From positions 744,001 to 808,000 of the forward strand of contig JASJZH010000005.1 of NCBI GenBank assembly GCA_037178975.1: DNA of 64,000 nucleotides, written 5' to 3'. Both the position numbers and the translations under genes were made by a program. Numbering within the stretch: position 1 is the first letter of the stretch; the number at the start of each line of letters is the position of its first letter. This DNA comes from Oscheius tipulae. Lineage: Eukaryota; Nematoda; Chromadorea; Rhabditida; Rhabditidae. Of the stretch, positions 43,417 to 54,095 are shown piece after piece. Below the pieces are notes generated by a model, which saw only the letters and a program-made list of their open reading frames with translations, ran no database searches and was not told the DNA's origin.

Positions 43417-46134
43417 CAAAAACTGTCTCTGAACATGGAACCTGCAAAGTATCTATTAGCAGTGTATTTCCTTCAGTCCCTTGACTCTCAACTCTCTGCA
43501 AGATACATCGACCAGCGATCAGTTTCTTCTTCTATCTCTTTCTCTCTACTTTTTCCTTCTCACAAGTTGCACCCAGGTCATGTGCCTCTCTGCCTTTTGC
43601 ATTTCCCCCAACCTGGCCGAGAGGAGAGAGCGGCGTGGTCTGTCCCGTCCCCGATCCATCAGCACCACCAGTTCGCACCTTAATTTTCGCGTGTTGGGCA
43701 CGTGTGTTCTAGCAGCAGCAGTAGTCCCCTCCTGCAACGGTCACTCTCGTGACTCGCGGCTGTAAAACACTGTGTTTTGTCGGGCTGACATATTGAGATA
43801 CTGAGAGAGTATAGGGCTATCCGGATCTGCAAAAAGAAAGGTTTATTGGGCAGATGGTCAAACGGATCCGATCTTCTATGGTTTAGAGTTTGACTGTTAT
43901 GGGAGGAAAGGTTCTGGATCTGATATGGACTGAGTAAAAGTTGATGGTGTGAGTCACTGTTACTCCACCGACACCAACTTCCATAGAGTGAATTCCTGGG
44001 AGGTCGTAAACCAATACAGTTCCTCTATTGAGTATGCTGAACTTTTCAATGTTTTGAACTGCTCGGACACAGTTGAACTCCCTAAGGATGAGCCTTTAGC
44101 TTGACTCTCTCACTTTTCCTAATGAATCGGATCTTCCAATTAGTCTCGGCCAAGACTCTTGGATCCTATTGACACGGGCTCCAATCAACCATCGGCCTAC
44201 CAGCTGTTCTTTCCAGAGTCCGAAAAGAATGAGAGAGTGCCAGCTGACTGCTCTCTCACACGTTTTTATGGTTTTCGCACGAATGAGTTTCTCTTTTACT
44301 GTGAGGATGCTCTGGCCGCAGCGCGCAGCCGTGTTTGCTTTTCGCACCCCGGACGCGCTAATTCCCCGGGCGCTCTCTGTGCACATGCACACACGGGTCC
44401 AAATTATATGGCAAGTCCGGGGGCCCGTCGAACAGAAGGACGTAATCCAATGGGGGCACAAGGTAAGCCGGATTAACCTGTTGAGTCTGTTGGAAAAGAA
44501 TAAGGGATGGAGAGGATCAGCCGGACAAATATCGCCATAACCCAATTTGGGCTGCAGGGAAAGAGACAGAGGCAGAGAAACTTGATCCCTTGGTTCCAAA
44601 AGATGTTCAGAGCCATGTGACTTGACTTGCCATCCAATTTCAAAACCAGTGCCAAGTTTCCAGTCTTTTTTTCCCTGGCGCGCAGTGACCTTGCTCTCCG
44701 ACCATTCCACACCTTTTTCCCCCTCCAGATCCCCTCGTTCTCTTCCTGTACAGCCGTTCAGATGGTGTCACGCGGTCACAAAGCGAGAATTCACTTTTTC
44801 GTAGAGAGAAGAAGGAGAGATACGCGGGCGCCCGGGAGCCGTGTGGCCACGCGGCCTCTGATAGATAGCCTTACGGCCCCCTTCAGCCGGCCGGTGCGAG
44901 GCTCCAGCTGACGTCAATAATCCTAATCCTTCTGCCCTGATCCTTCTTTTCTTAGGCCTGTTTTTTGGCTCCTAGAAGGCTGGAGCATGGGCTCTGATCA
45001 ATGAATCGATAACGATAAGAGAGAAGGGGTTATTTTTTGTCTTTTCGTTCAGAACCTTCGACTGCAGGAAAACAAGAAGGGCCTGAACAAGTTCAAACAG
45101 AGACAGTGAAGAGGGCAGAACAAGATAAGAGAGAAGGTCTATTAGGCATGAACGACCAGCTCTTGGAATTGTAAAGAAGGCAGAGACTGAAAGATAGTCA
45201 ACTGTCTCTGTGCTGAACCTTGTACTGTTCCTAAAGAGAATTGGACTATTTAAGTACGAGATTTTAGAAACGATAGATTACAAAAATGTTCTAGTAAGAT
45301 CCTGTCTGTACCTATTATTTATGAAAAACTGTCTGGCTTACAGTTCAGAGAGTCGGACAGAGGCAGCTCACGACTTTTTGAGCCGTAGTGTACTTTGGCC
45401 GAGTTCATATTGTCAAGTTCTGTCAATTCTAAAGAGTAAAGAAATGATTGTGACCCCTGACAGCCGGGCTAGAACATTTCCCAGTAATGAACAGTCCATA
45501 TCCACTATCTCTCGACTCTCTGACTTTGACTCATCCCACGGTACGGGTACAACTTTCCATAACTTCCCCTATCTCTATTTCCGACACTCTTACTCATAAA
45601 AACACTTCCCACGCGTTCGGGGGGACTTTACCCGAGCCCCCCTGCCTCATTGAATATTCATATGGCCATTAGTTGACAGCTTGGGAGGGCGCCTGTGTTT
45701 CCACCATTTGCGAAAGACCATTTCCTCATTCTCATTGTCACCTACAAGAACTGGAAAAATGTCTGGCAAGTGCACTTTGAACCGAGAGATAGAGACAGCG
45801 CCTCGACCCGCGATTACAAATCAATTGTCTGGCAGAGGCCTCTTGCCTCAATTTATGGCACCAAGTGGTGGTCTGATAGCATTTGTTGGAGAGTATGATC
45901 AAAAAGTAGCTGGGAGAACAAAAGTCGAGTGGGACGAGAGTCAAGGGTTGAGAGTCGGCGGCTTATTGGGTCAACTGACAGTCAAAAGTGTTTTGTAGGT
46001 TCATCTGGGTGCTGAACTGTACAAAGCCCAGATTCATTTGGAGAGTGTGAGACAGCAGTAGTCAAGATACTTTCTGGTTCAGATACCAATCCTTCTCATT
46101 CTCTAAAAAAGAACAACTGTATGCTTTAAGAATT
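43417..46134. other. Gap upstream of the IER gene's 3' end
   Basis: I see no gene. The longest open frame (44096-44710, minus) shows no domain, signal peptide or splice-linked partner and is CpG-rich, so I treat it as chance. A CRE with two TAATCC sites lies at 44909-44930, and a core-like GGTACGGGTACAAC at about 45540-45553. Confidence 0.4.
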
Positions 46135-46140
46135 TTTATT
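46135..46140 (-). terminator. Candidate poly(A) signal of the IER-like gene
   Basis: TTTATT on the plus strand is AATAAA on the minus strand, about 740 bp beyond the stop codon. It is the first canonical hexamer I noticed downstream. Confidence 0.35.
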
Positions 46141-46880
46141 CTTTTTTTTCAAGAGCCCTTTTCACCAGGCCATTATAGACAGATACAGAGAGAAAAAATA
46201 GGGAGCCTTAAGTGAGAACACAGTTCACAGAAAGAGATAGGAGAGAGGGGAAAATATACAGAGCATATTAAGAGTACAAAAGCTGGCCCGAATTGGCTTG
46301 GAGGTAAGAGGTTTGGTTTTTTTGGGGTTTTCATAGAGTATATAGGGAGGAAGTACCGGCTTTAAACCACAGAGAGAGAGGAGAGAAAATGCACGGATTG
46401 TGTGTGGACTACTTGAACTACTGGGCTGGTTGCTTGACTAACTAGCGACACTTGACTCATATATGATGAGAGTACATGACTGTGTATGGGTAGACGCGCC
46501 GCGTTTAGAGAGAGAGAAGGAGTAGGTTTTGGGGGTGGCGACGACTTATTCTTATTATGTACATCGACCCAGAGCGACCTGTATCAGATGGGGGAGAGAG
46601 AAACAATGGTAACAACGGGGGACTGAGAGACCAGAGAGTTTCAAAGAGGAATCGCCTGAAGGAATCCGGGGAACAGGCAGAGAGAGAACTACAGTATACC
46701 TACTAGGAATACAGTACTCTTTAAGTCGTTTGATAGGACCTGACTCTCGAAAAAGAAGAGTTGATGTTCCGGGTCCCGTCACGAACTCAATGACTACTGT
46801 AATTCACAGAAAAAAAGTTCAACCCGGATCGTCTTAGGCTACTAAAGCTCGTAAAGGGAAAAAAGAGATAATGGAAAAAG

Positions 46881-47954
46881 TTAACACTTAGAGGTTGGGA
46901 CACAACGGTCGCTGCCGACGCGTTGTGACTTGCTCCTAGGGATGACCTGTCGGGCGTCGCTCTTCCTCTTGCGATCACGGAGAGCTGAGTCGGCATCTTC
47001 CACAGCCTCCGAGGCAAAAACGACCTCCTCGCTGATCTTCTCCGTCTCCGAGCTGCTATCAGTGACGGAGAACTCGAGGGGAGGAGAGATATCTTCGTCC
47101 TCATCCTCATCCTCATCTTCGAGCTCAGAGAGGACAGGATCTTGGGACTTGGTGGCCACCGGGGGCACATAGTCCTCCTGTTGATCCGTCTCCATCATCA
47201 GAATTGTAGCTTGCGCCTTCATGGCCTCGAGTCTGAAACAGAAAAACTGTAATATGGGCCTCGCGTGACTCTCGTAAAAACTCGAAATATGACCCATACT
47301 GCCCCTTGGTCCCATCCTGGTCCTATAAACAATTCTTACGTGAGTCTATGTGTGGGTTCTGGCCCCTAGGCACGGATCAAATTACTATAAGCAAAGTATA
47401 CCCGGAAATACGACCGTGGTTTTACGAGTGCGGCTGATTTTTTAATGGGAAAGTGTCAGAGTTTAGAAGTTAAAACGGTTTTCAGGGTAGAGAAGCTATT
47501 GAACCTAAAGTGACAGTCAGGCTTCTGAACCTGAAAAGGTAATCAGGCTACTGAACCTAAAGTGGTAGTCAAGCTACTTATCCTAAACTGATAGTCAACC
47601 TACAGTTCTTATGGCACTTATCCATTTAATACCGAAGTCCCGTTGGTTTTTGATCGCCTCTAGTATCTCTCTGGGAAAAGAGTCTCACCCTGGTCAAACA
47701 TATTGATTTCGCTCTGCGAACAAAATGTTTGCAGCCTACTCCCAGAACATTTTCGCTCCCAATTAATGCCTAAACCCCAAAAAAACCAATCCAAAAACTC
47801 ACTTGTTCTTAGCCACTTGGACCTTGCCGATGACGGTGAGGACGAGGAGGTTCTTGTGCAGATTGGCTCCGCCACGTCTGTGACGGCCATTGACGATTTT
47901 TGCACAGCTTAGGCGCAGAATGCTGTTGAAGTTTTCGAGAGATTCCTGCATCAT
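46881..47954 (-). CDS. Immediate-early-response (IER2/IER5 family) protein
   Basis: Exon 1 is 47954-47803 and exon 2 is 47232-46881, joined in phase 2 (AA|GTGAGT ... TTTCAG|A), giving 167 residues. The N-terminus reads ILRLSCAKIVNGRHRRGG then ANLHKNLLVLTVIGKVQ, a clear match to the conserved N-terminal box of vertebrate IER2, IER5 and IER5L (I.L.KI...R.QRGG.KLHKNLLV..VL). The rest is low-complexity and acidic (ELEDEDEDEDEDI), with a basic RKRKSD that could be a nuclear-localisation signal. IER proteins are nuclear regulators linked to PP2A and heat-shock-factor control in vertebrates. A TTTTCAG at about 48044 suggests a spliced 5' UTR exon starting at 48043. The gene is isolated within about 30 kb of gene-poor sequence. 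Confidence 0.8.
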
Positions 47955-48149
47955 CTTGTGTGTGAGGAGGAGTGACCGGTTTGAACTTGTGTATGGACTT
48001 AGATTAGTTGTAGGGGAACGGAACGGCGGACAGGACAGAAAACCTGAAAATTTTAATGTTTAAAAAGATTCCGACCAAAACTTTTGAAAAATAGGACTCT
48101 AGAGAACAAAAGATCTATCGAGTGCCTTGTGTACAGGAAGCAGCGCTTG

Positions 48150-48920
48150 TTTTCTTCTTTCACTCGCCTTCGATTTCTCGCGCGACGTCTTTCGGCTGCC
48201 GCGCCAGCGCAGCAGCACCTGTCCCATCCACCTTGCGCGTACACACCTACCAATTTGACACAGAATGATGCTATATTATTCGGATTTCATGTAAAAACGA
48301 GCTCAGATCACTCTAATTTGATTCAACAAGACCTTAAACAGTCCTTTAATAGTCTTAAAATTGAAAGACTGCAGCCTTAAATTCAAACTTTCTTAACAGA
48401 AAAGACCAAGTGAGCCTTTAAAAATTAAAAAAAAAAAGGAATTGGAAATCTTTGAATGGACTTCTTTAAGGACCGCCAAGAAATTTCAAAAGCTGTCGAA
48501 AGCATAAAAACGTGGCAATTGTTTACAGAAACAGTCGCAAGAAAACGTTGTCTACATCTAGAAAGACTAAAGCTGTAAATTGGAAGAAAGGAAGCGGCAT
48601 GGGTATACAATAGTATGGTATGAGTATGTATCCATATAAGTATAAAGACTCAAGGTATCCCATCCCACCCATCCCCAAGCTCGGGGACCATGAAGACTGA
48701 AGACTGGCAGGGGGCGTGGCCGCCGATGGCAGTCCCGAAAAATGACCACCAACAGAAGAAAAAATTACCTGAGTTGAGGGAGGAGAGCTAGGAGTATGTA
48801 CAGAGGGACCCGTGTTGGAGTGAGGCCCGCCAGACCGACTGCCTTGCCGGCGGGGGGCGGCGCGCGGGGCGGGGGCCTGGGCGGAGCTTTCGAAGGGAGA
48901 GGGTGAGAGCGCAGACAGGA
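48150..48920 (-). promoter_or_regulatory. GC-rich upstream region of the IER-like gene
   Basis: Two GC-rich patches, about 48170-48240 and about 48800-48920, stand out from the AT-rich surroundings. The second carries GGGGCGGGGGCC, a GC-box-like sequence. A donor-like GTAGGTGTG near 48249 on the minus strand could end a 5' UTR exon that splices to 48043. A promoter in this interval is an inference from composition and position only. Confidence 0.35.
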
Positions 48921-51900
48921 CAGCGTACCCGTGGAGAGAAAAGATGGGGCAGAGAGCCAGCGTAGGTTATAGAGAGGAGCGGATAGGCTGAGAATGAAAA
49001 TCGGCTTTTTGGACAGTGGCATACTGTTACCCAGAGATCTAAACTTTAAACTGTACCGCCATCACTTAATATAAGGATTTCAAAAAGCTTTTGACGATTT
49101 AAACCGAATGAAGCGGTTTCAACTGTACAGATCATTAAGTGTGTTAAATTCTGTCAACTACCGGGGAAAACTGGTGATTCTAGGAATGGAGAGACTAGAT
49201 TTTCCTGGTCAGGAGATAAAAAATGCTGTTAAGGTTCTGGAGCCGCAGCTTAAAAGTGGAAACGACCATTAGAAGCCAACTTAAATATCTTGCAAAGATT
49301 GCCTTAAAAAAATTTCGAAACGGCACCTTTGACCCCCAATCTCCTCTTTCCAAAATCCACCTGAATCAACAGAATCGCCATTGGGAAAAAATTTGTTGAA
49401 TCATTTGAAAAGAAGAGCTTATATTAGGAAATCAGGGCAATTTTCTAGTTATGAATCATTGGCAGAGAGAGAGAGACAGAGAGAGAGAGAGAGAAAATGG
49501 CAGAGAAGCTCGGGTCTTATCGGCCAAAGAAGACGGCCTTTTGTAGGAGAGTTGTGAAGGAACGACCTTCTTATCTCCAGACTCTCACACCCTCCCAATT
49601 TCATAAAATTTTTCAGCAAAGAAGCTGGAGATGGAGAAATTTGGATCAAAGTCCTACTTGGTTCTGATAAGGAAATGTTTTGAAAACAGCTCACGCCTGT
49701 GTTTGTGTGCCTGAAGCGAAAAATGTAAACGAGAATCTTACGAAACTTGGGAAGGGGAAGAATGCAACAATGGAGAAATTGTGGATTGATATAGGGATAG
49801 AGAGAATTTACAGTAGTTAAGAGTCAGGAGGCAGGAGAACCGTACATATGGATGATGCAAGATGATTTCATTCCAACGGGTCAAGAGTTTAGCTAAAGCA
49901 GATACAGATCCAAAGTTTGCTAGGAATCCCTTCTTTTGATATCAAGTGGCTACCAATTTGCCGATGTTCGAGAAGAAGAGAAGCCAGGTTGAACTGAGCC
50001 AGGGGATCAAACTTGAGACCCTTATAGTGGTATCGGCGCCACCTGCCACTGCACCAAACCGATCCGTATTCGAAAATTGGCAGTAGAAGGAACGTAGTCA
50101 AGATTCATAAGACAAGAGAAACGTACACTTGGATGATGCAAGATGATTTCATTCCCGATGATCTAGGGTATGAGTCAAACAGATGTGTTTCCATGCAATC
50201 TGCAGATTTTCGTAATGTACGGGTCAAACAGTTTCCGTACCACTCTCGTATGTACCGAGTACGTGACGTGTCCATACTTTCTCCATACAAGGTAGTTTCG
50301 TCCAAAGTCCAATGACTCTCTCGCCTAGTTTGCTATTCATGATCCATGGCCCTCATCCTCTATTCTGAGCCAGGCCACACAGAAACGGTCATAAAGAAGA
50401 TATTTTTGCTTCCCCAGAGAGATATAATGATGGGGTCAATGGGCCAGTTAAAAGCCGAGTCTCTGGTCTCACGAATGGGCTCGTTTTTACCACAGCGGCC
50501 TGTCCAACAAAACAGATAGCCATTTTCATCACTATCAGTGAGAACTTTTTCTCTCCCCTCCCGGCTCGGACCCTACGGCGCCGCCTAGATGACTATACCC
50601 GCAGAGCACAAACTGTGTTCTGGTTGCGTCACCTTGTTGTGGCTAATAGCCGCAGAAAATGATACTTTTTCAAGCGGGGCGCTAAATATATACATCCTCA
50701 TTAGGCCAGTGATGGAACCTGTTCAGGCCTCTCTCACTCTCTGCACAGCCGACGAAAAGCAGCAGGAGGTCTAATGACTGAAAGAGACATGGGAGAAGAA
50801 TGTGAAAAATTGGTTTACAGCGAGGGGGGACAATGACAAAAGTTGCACAAGGGGAAAAGTTCTTGACTCACAGTCAGTAATCCTGTGAACTTTTAGGAAC
50901 GTACAGGATCTGAAATATCCAGACTCTGACTAGGATTTGGTCTTTGGATAATTCCTGCTCTTTCAATGAGGCAGTTACTATTTGTCGATCGATCATTTAC
51001 GATGAGAAGCTCCCTCGGCACGACAGGTCAAGCTTGTGGTTAGGGCGGTGGCCGAGATGATACGGGGAAGACACGAGGTGATTGTTCTACTCTCTATTCC
51101 AGAAAGTTATGTGTATCTGCAACCTTATCGTGGTACCAGCTGACTCGGTGACTAGTTCTTTTTTTCTCTCAGTCCATTTTTTGCCTCGTACCAGTGCCGG
51201 TGTCGGTCATGCTGCCTGTTCCAACATATCTAGTAGCTCACTCTTTCTCCGCCTGCCTATAATAACCCGAAAACTACACTGCCCCTGTTGACTGGCCTGA
51301 GAGAGGACTTCACTCTCTCCCGCCCCGAGGCGGCCACCGCGGCCGTGGAACGGAACAAATAAACAAGAAATTCGACCAGTTCTCGATCCTCTCGTTCCTC
51401 TCTGGGCCTCCTTGGCCAAAATTTTTTCCCAGAAGAAAATTCTCAAGGCTCCGACTGATCAAAGAGCAAAGGATAGAGTGAGAGAGACATATCGACGGCT
51501 CTTCCCCCGCCGACGTCCGCCGCCGCGTCCGATGGCTCTCGAGTGGGCCGAGAGAAAGAGAGCGAGAGGAAGCTACCCCTCCTAAAGACCGAAAGAACTA
51601 CTTTGTCCACTAACAGAGAGAAGACTGTTAGGAAAAACTAGCCGGCGACTATAGTACTTCAGACAGGACGAGAATATGTCAGGTAGTCGGAAAGACAGTG
51701 AAGGACCATGAGTCATAGAAACTAGGGTCGAGACAACAGTACTGATTAGAACCTACAGTGATACAGTTAGGAAACTCGAGTATGAATCAACAAGGTAGGA
51801 GAAATGATTGCGAGAGGCTCACTCAGGTACTGGCGCTGGACAATATGTTGACAACGGAAATTTGTCCAATGCTTCTCTCTGGACGTGAACAGCCTTGATC

Positions 51901-53540
51901 TTTCAATCTTTTAGCAGTAAATTTTCATATACAAAGTTCAAGAGGCAATGGTTATTAGTTGACCCCGATGATCCCGATCAACCCGAATGCTTTCTCTCTT
52001 CACGCCCGTCGCGGCATCTGATTACTCAATATTTATATGCGAACCCGGGTAGGTGCAAATAAATGCCCACCCGATCGTTTGGTACACTCGAATATTTTCA
52101 GAAAAACACAAAAAAAAGTTCTACCGAATATCAAAGTGGTTACTCCAACCATTATCCAAAAGAGCAGGATACAATTCCGTCTGAAGACATTTGTTTTGCT
52201 CATTCTTCCCCATGATCTTTTTACGCATTTCCGGCCCTTTTTGCGTGCCAACAGGGTCCTGCTGATAAGCCTCGCCCATGTCAATTGACGCTAATTTTGA
52301 ATATCTTCTGCTGACGCCCCCATCTATAATTTTCTATTTCTGTTCTCAGCTCCGGTTCGATGAAGGAACTCACGTGGGATTAGTCGTGTGGAGAAAGTTT
52401 AGAAGAGGATGAGCCGGGAAAGAAGACAGAGACCGGTGGATGTCTTCGGCGAGAGCTCTGCAGGCTCTGGGTGTTGGGAGTGAGTCTGGAAAATTTCTAT
52501 TAGAGAGCAAAGAATGAGGGGAAGAATGATGGAGACTTTGAAAAGAGATGAGATGTATTGGATAGAGGAAGGCTCTTGAAAGTCAAGAACTGGAACTCAG
52601 ACCGTACCCTGTCGACTGACCAGTCGAATCGCTTAAACTGAATTTTAGAATCGTCTACCGTGTCCAAATCTCCGCTCCTTTGAACCCCTACTTTTTTTCT
52701 AGTTATTCTGCCCCAATTAGCTTCGTCTAGCCAGGTGCTTAGTCTCCTTTTACAAGAAGTCAGAGCTCTGCCCTTATAGAGACAGCTGGTCCGATCGATC
52801 TCAGTCCACATCCAAAATTGCCCGACACATTTTTTTTGCTCGGGGCTCTGCTGCGCCTTGCCTAGGCCAAAGAGCGTTGTTGTTTAGCCCCCGTGGCCCC
52901 GAAGCCTCTTCTCTCTCTCGAGGGAAATGCAGAGAAAGGCTTAATGAGGCCTCTCTCTGTGCCTGTGGCCTCTAATCTCGGAACGTTTTAGGCATTTAAG
53001 GGATGAGAGTGATCCTTGTTGTTCACTCCAGTCAGCTCGGCTCCAGTCTCTCTCTCTCTCTCACTCGTATTGTTTGCCCTCCAGAGAGAAAGAGACAAGA
53101 GTCGAGGCGGGAGACGGCTTTTTCTGAAAACAAAAGTTCGAAGTTCTCTGTGCTTTCGGTAGAAAGACGTCTGGGCATGGGATACGAGCTCCGACTGAAA
53201 CTGGAAATATGGACAAAGAGTCCGGATAGGATCAGATATGACACAATGGGACTGATGAGTCAGAACAAAACTCTCGACTTTTGAGTGGTAATCAAGAGTC
53301 CGATAAACTCTCTGCACTAGTTCCAAACCATTAGACTCCATGAAGAATTGACAGATGACTCATTAAAAATCTTATCCAGTGCAGAATCTTAGTGAGAACG
53401 TGTCTCTTGCGAATAACTAGTGAGACTTGTCTAGTTAGCAGACTTTTTATCCCGGGCACAGTATGATTCAAGCGTATTAGTCTGCAAACACGAAAAACAC
53501 AACTTTGAAAGTCACTCTCGTCAAAGTCTGTATTTTATTG
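48921..53540. other. Gene-poor stretch
   Basis: No gene is supported. Contents: AT-rich related short segments with TTAAAT...GCAAAGAT near 49.3 kb (similar near 54.3 kb), a (GA)n tract near 49.47 kb, a minus-strand tRNA-like element near 50.0 kb, a reverse dispersed core at about 51051-51067, and several AP-1-type heptamers. Confidence 0.4.
49995..50068 (-). ncRNA. tRNA-like sequence with A- and B-boxes
   Basis: On the minus strand TTTGGTGCAGTGGCAGGTGG is a good A-box region; CCACTATAAGGGTCTC gives a weak anticodon arm with TAT in the loop; AGTTTGATCCCC is a B-box. The acceptor ends do not pair. It resembles the 40.26 kb element and probably belongs to the same tRNA-derived family. Confidence 0.45.
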
Positions 53541-53650
53541 GTTAACAAGCCTCCCCGGAACGACAAGTGCAACAACCATCGTCCCATTTTTTTCAAAGGA
53601 GACCTCCTCTCTCGCCCAACGGACCCCAAACAACGGAGCAGATGGTGCAA
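53541..53650 (-). repeat. ~95 bp element, family B, copy 6 (degenerate)
   Basis: On the plus strand it starts GTTAACAAGCCTCCCCGGAA, the reverse complement of the conserved 3' end. The other end (CAGATGGTGCAAGAGGAGAC, about 53643) is a weak match to the core, so the copy is degenerate or slightly longer. Confidence 0.4.
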
Positions 53651-53783
53651 GAGGAGACATGGCTGCCAGCCGCCGAGAGAGGGCTCAAAATACACTACAC
53701 AACGCCTGTCCTGTAGTCCAGATGGCTGCCACTTAGAGAGACTGAGAGTCGAAAAAAAGAGTTCAAGTAAACTATGGGCCACC

Positions 53784-54095
53784 ATGAAGTGCGTGATACC
53801 CCTTGTCTTTCATCTCATTTTCTCTCTCGTTAACTATGCCTCCTCGAGGCCAATTAGGCCTCAGGACCGAAGAATATTGCCTGCCGTTCTCCTCTCTCAT
53901 GTGCAAAAATGCGGAGAAGACAGAAAAAAGACGGTGTGTCGATGCAATTTCGCCCCACACGGAGTCTCCTTCTCCGGGGGCGCCTGCACACATACACAGA
54001 GGGATCATCTAATTTCAAGGCTGGCTGAACTCGATGAAAATTGGCTTGACACTGGGAGCTCCGAGAGGAGAGGGAGAAAACTTAAGAATGTGTAG
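53784..54095 (+). CDS. Possible small secreted cysteine-containing protein, 103 residues
   Basis: The ATG is in a strong context (GCCACCATGA) and begins a convincing signal peptide, MKCVIPLVFHLIFSLVNYAS, with a likely cut before RPIRP. The mature part has four cysteines at 43, 52, 54 and 68 (C-X8-C-X-C-X13-C) and two basic pairs (RR at 29-30, KK at 48-49) that could be processing sites. The C-terminus is basic (RRGRKLKNV). No intron is needed. The frame is open 93 codons further upstream to 53505 but without plausible protein sequence. I recognise no family. It could be a processed secreted peptide or a chance frame in CT-rich DNA. Confidence 0.35.
   Translation: MKCVIPLVFHLIFSLVNYASSRPIRPQDRRILPAVLLSHVQKCGEDRKKTVCRCNFAPHGVSFSGGACTHTQRDHLISRLAELDENWLDTGSSERRGRKLKNV

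Noticed and set aside
43435-43683. 82-codon plus-strand frame starting MEPAKYLLAVYFLQS
   Set aside because: The start has a faint hydrophobic stretch, but the rest is CT-derived Ser/Pro-rich sequence overlapping another frame, so support is too weak.
44096-44710. 204-codon open frame on the minus strand
   Set aside because: It lies in CpG/CT-rich DNA, has no domain, signal peptide or splice partner, and overlaps several other open frames in both directions.
46930-47172. Ser-rich plus-strand frame
   Set aside because: It is antisense to the acidic low-complexity region of the IER-like protein.
53505-53783. Upstream extension of the 53.8 kb frame
   Set aside because: The sequence before the second ATG reads as low-quality basic/CT-derived residues and overlaps a family B repeat end; the signal peptide begins at 53784.
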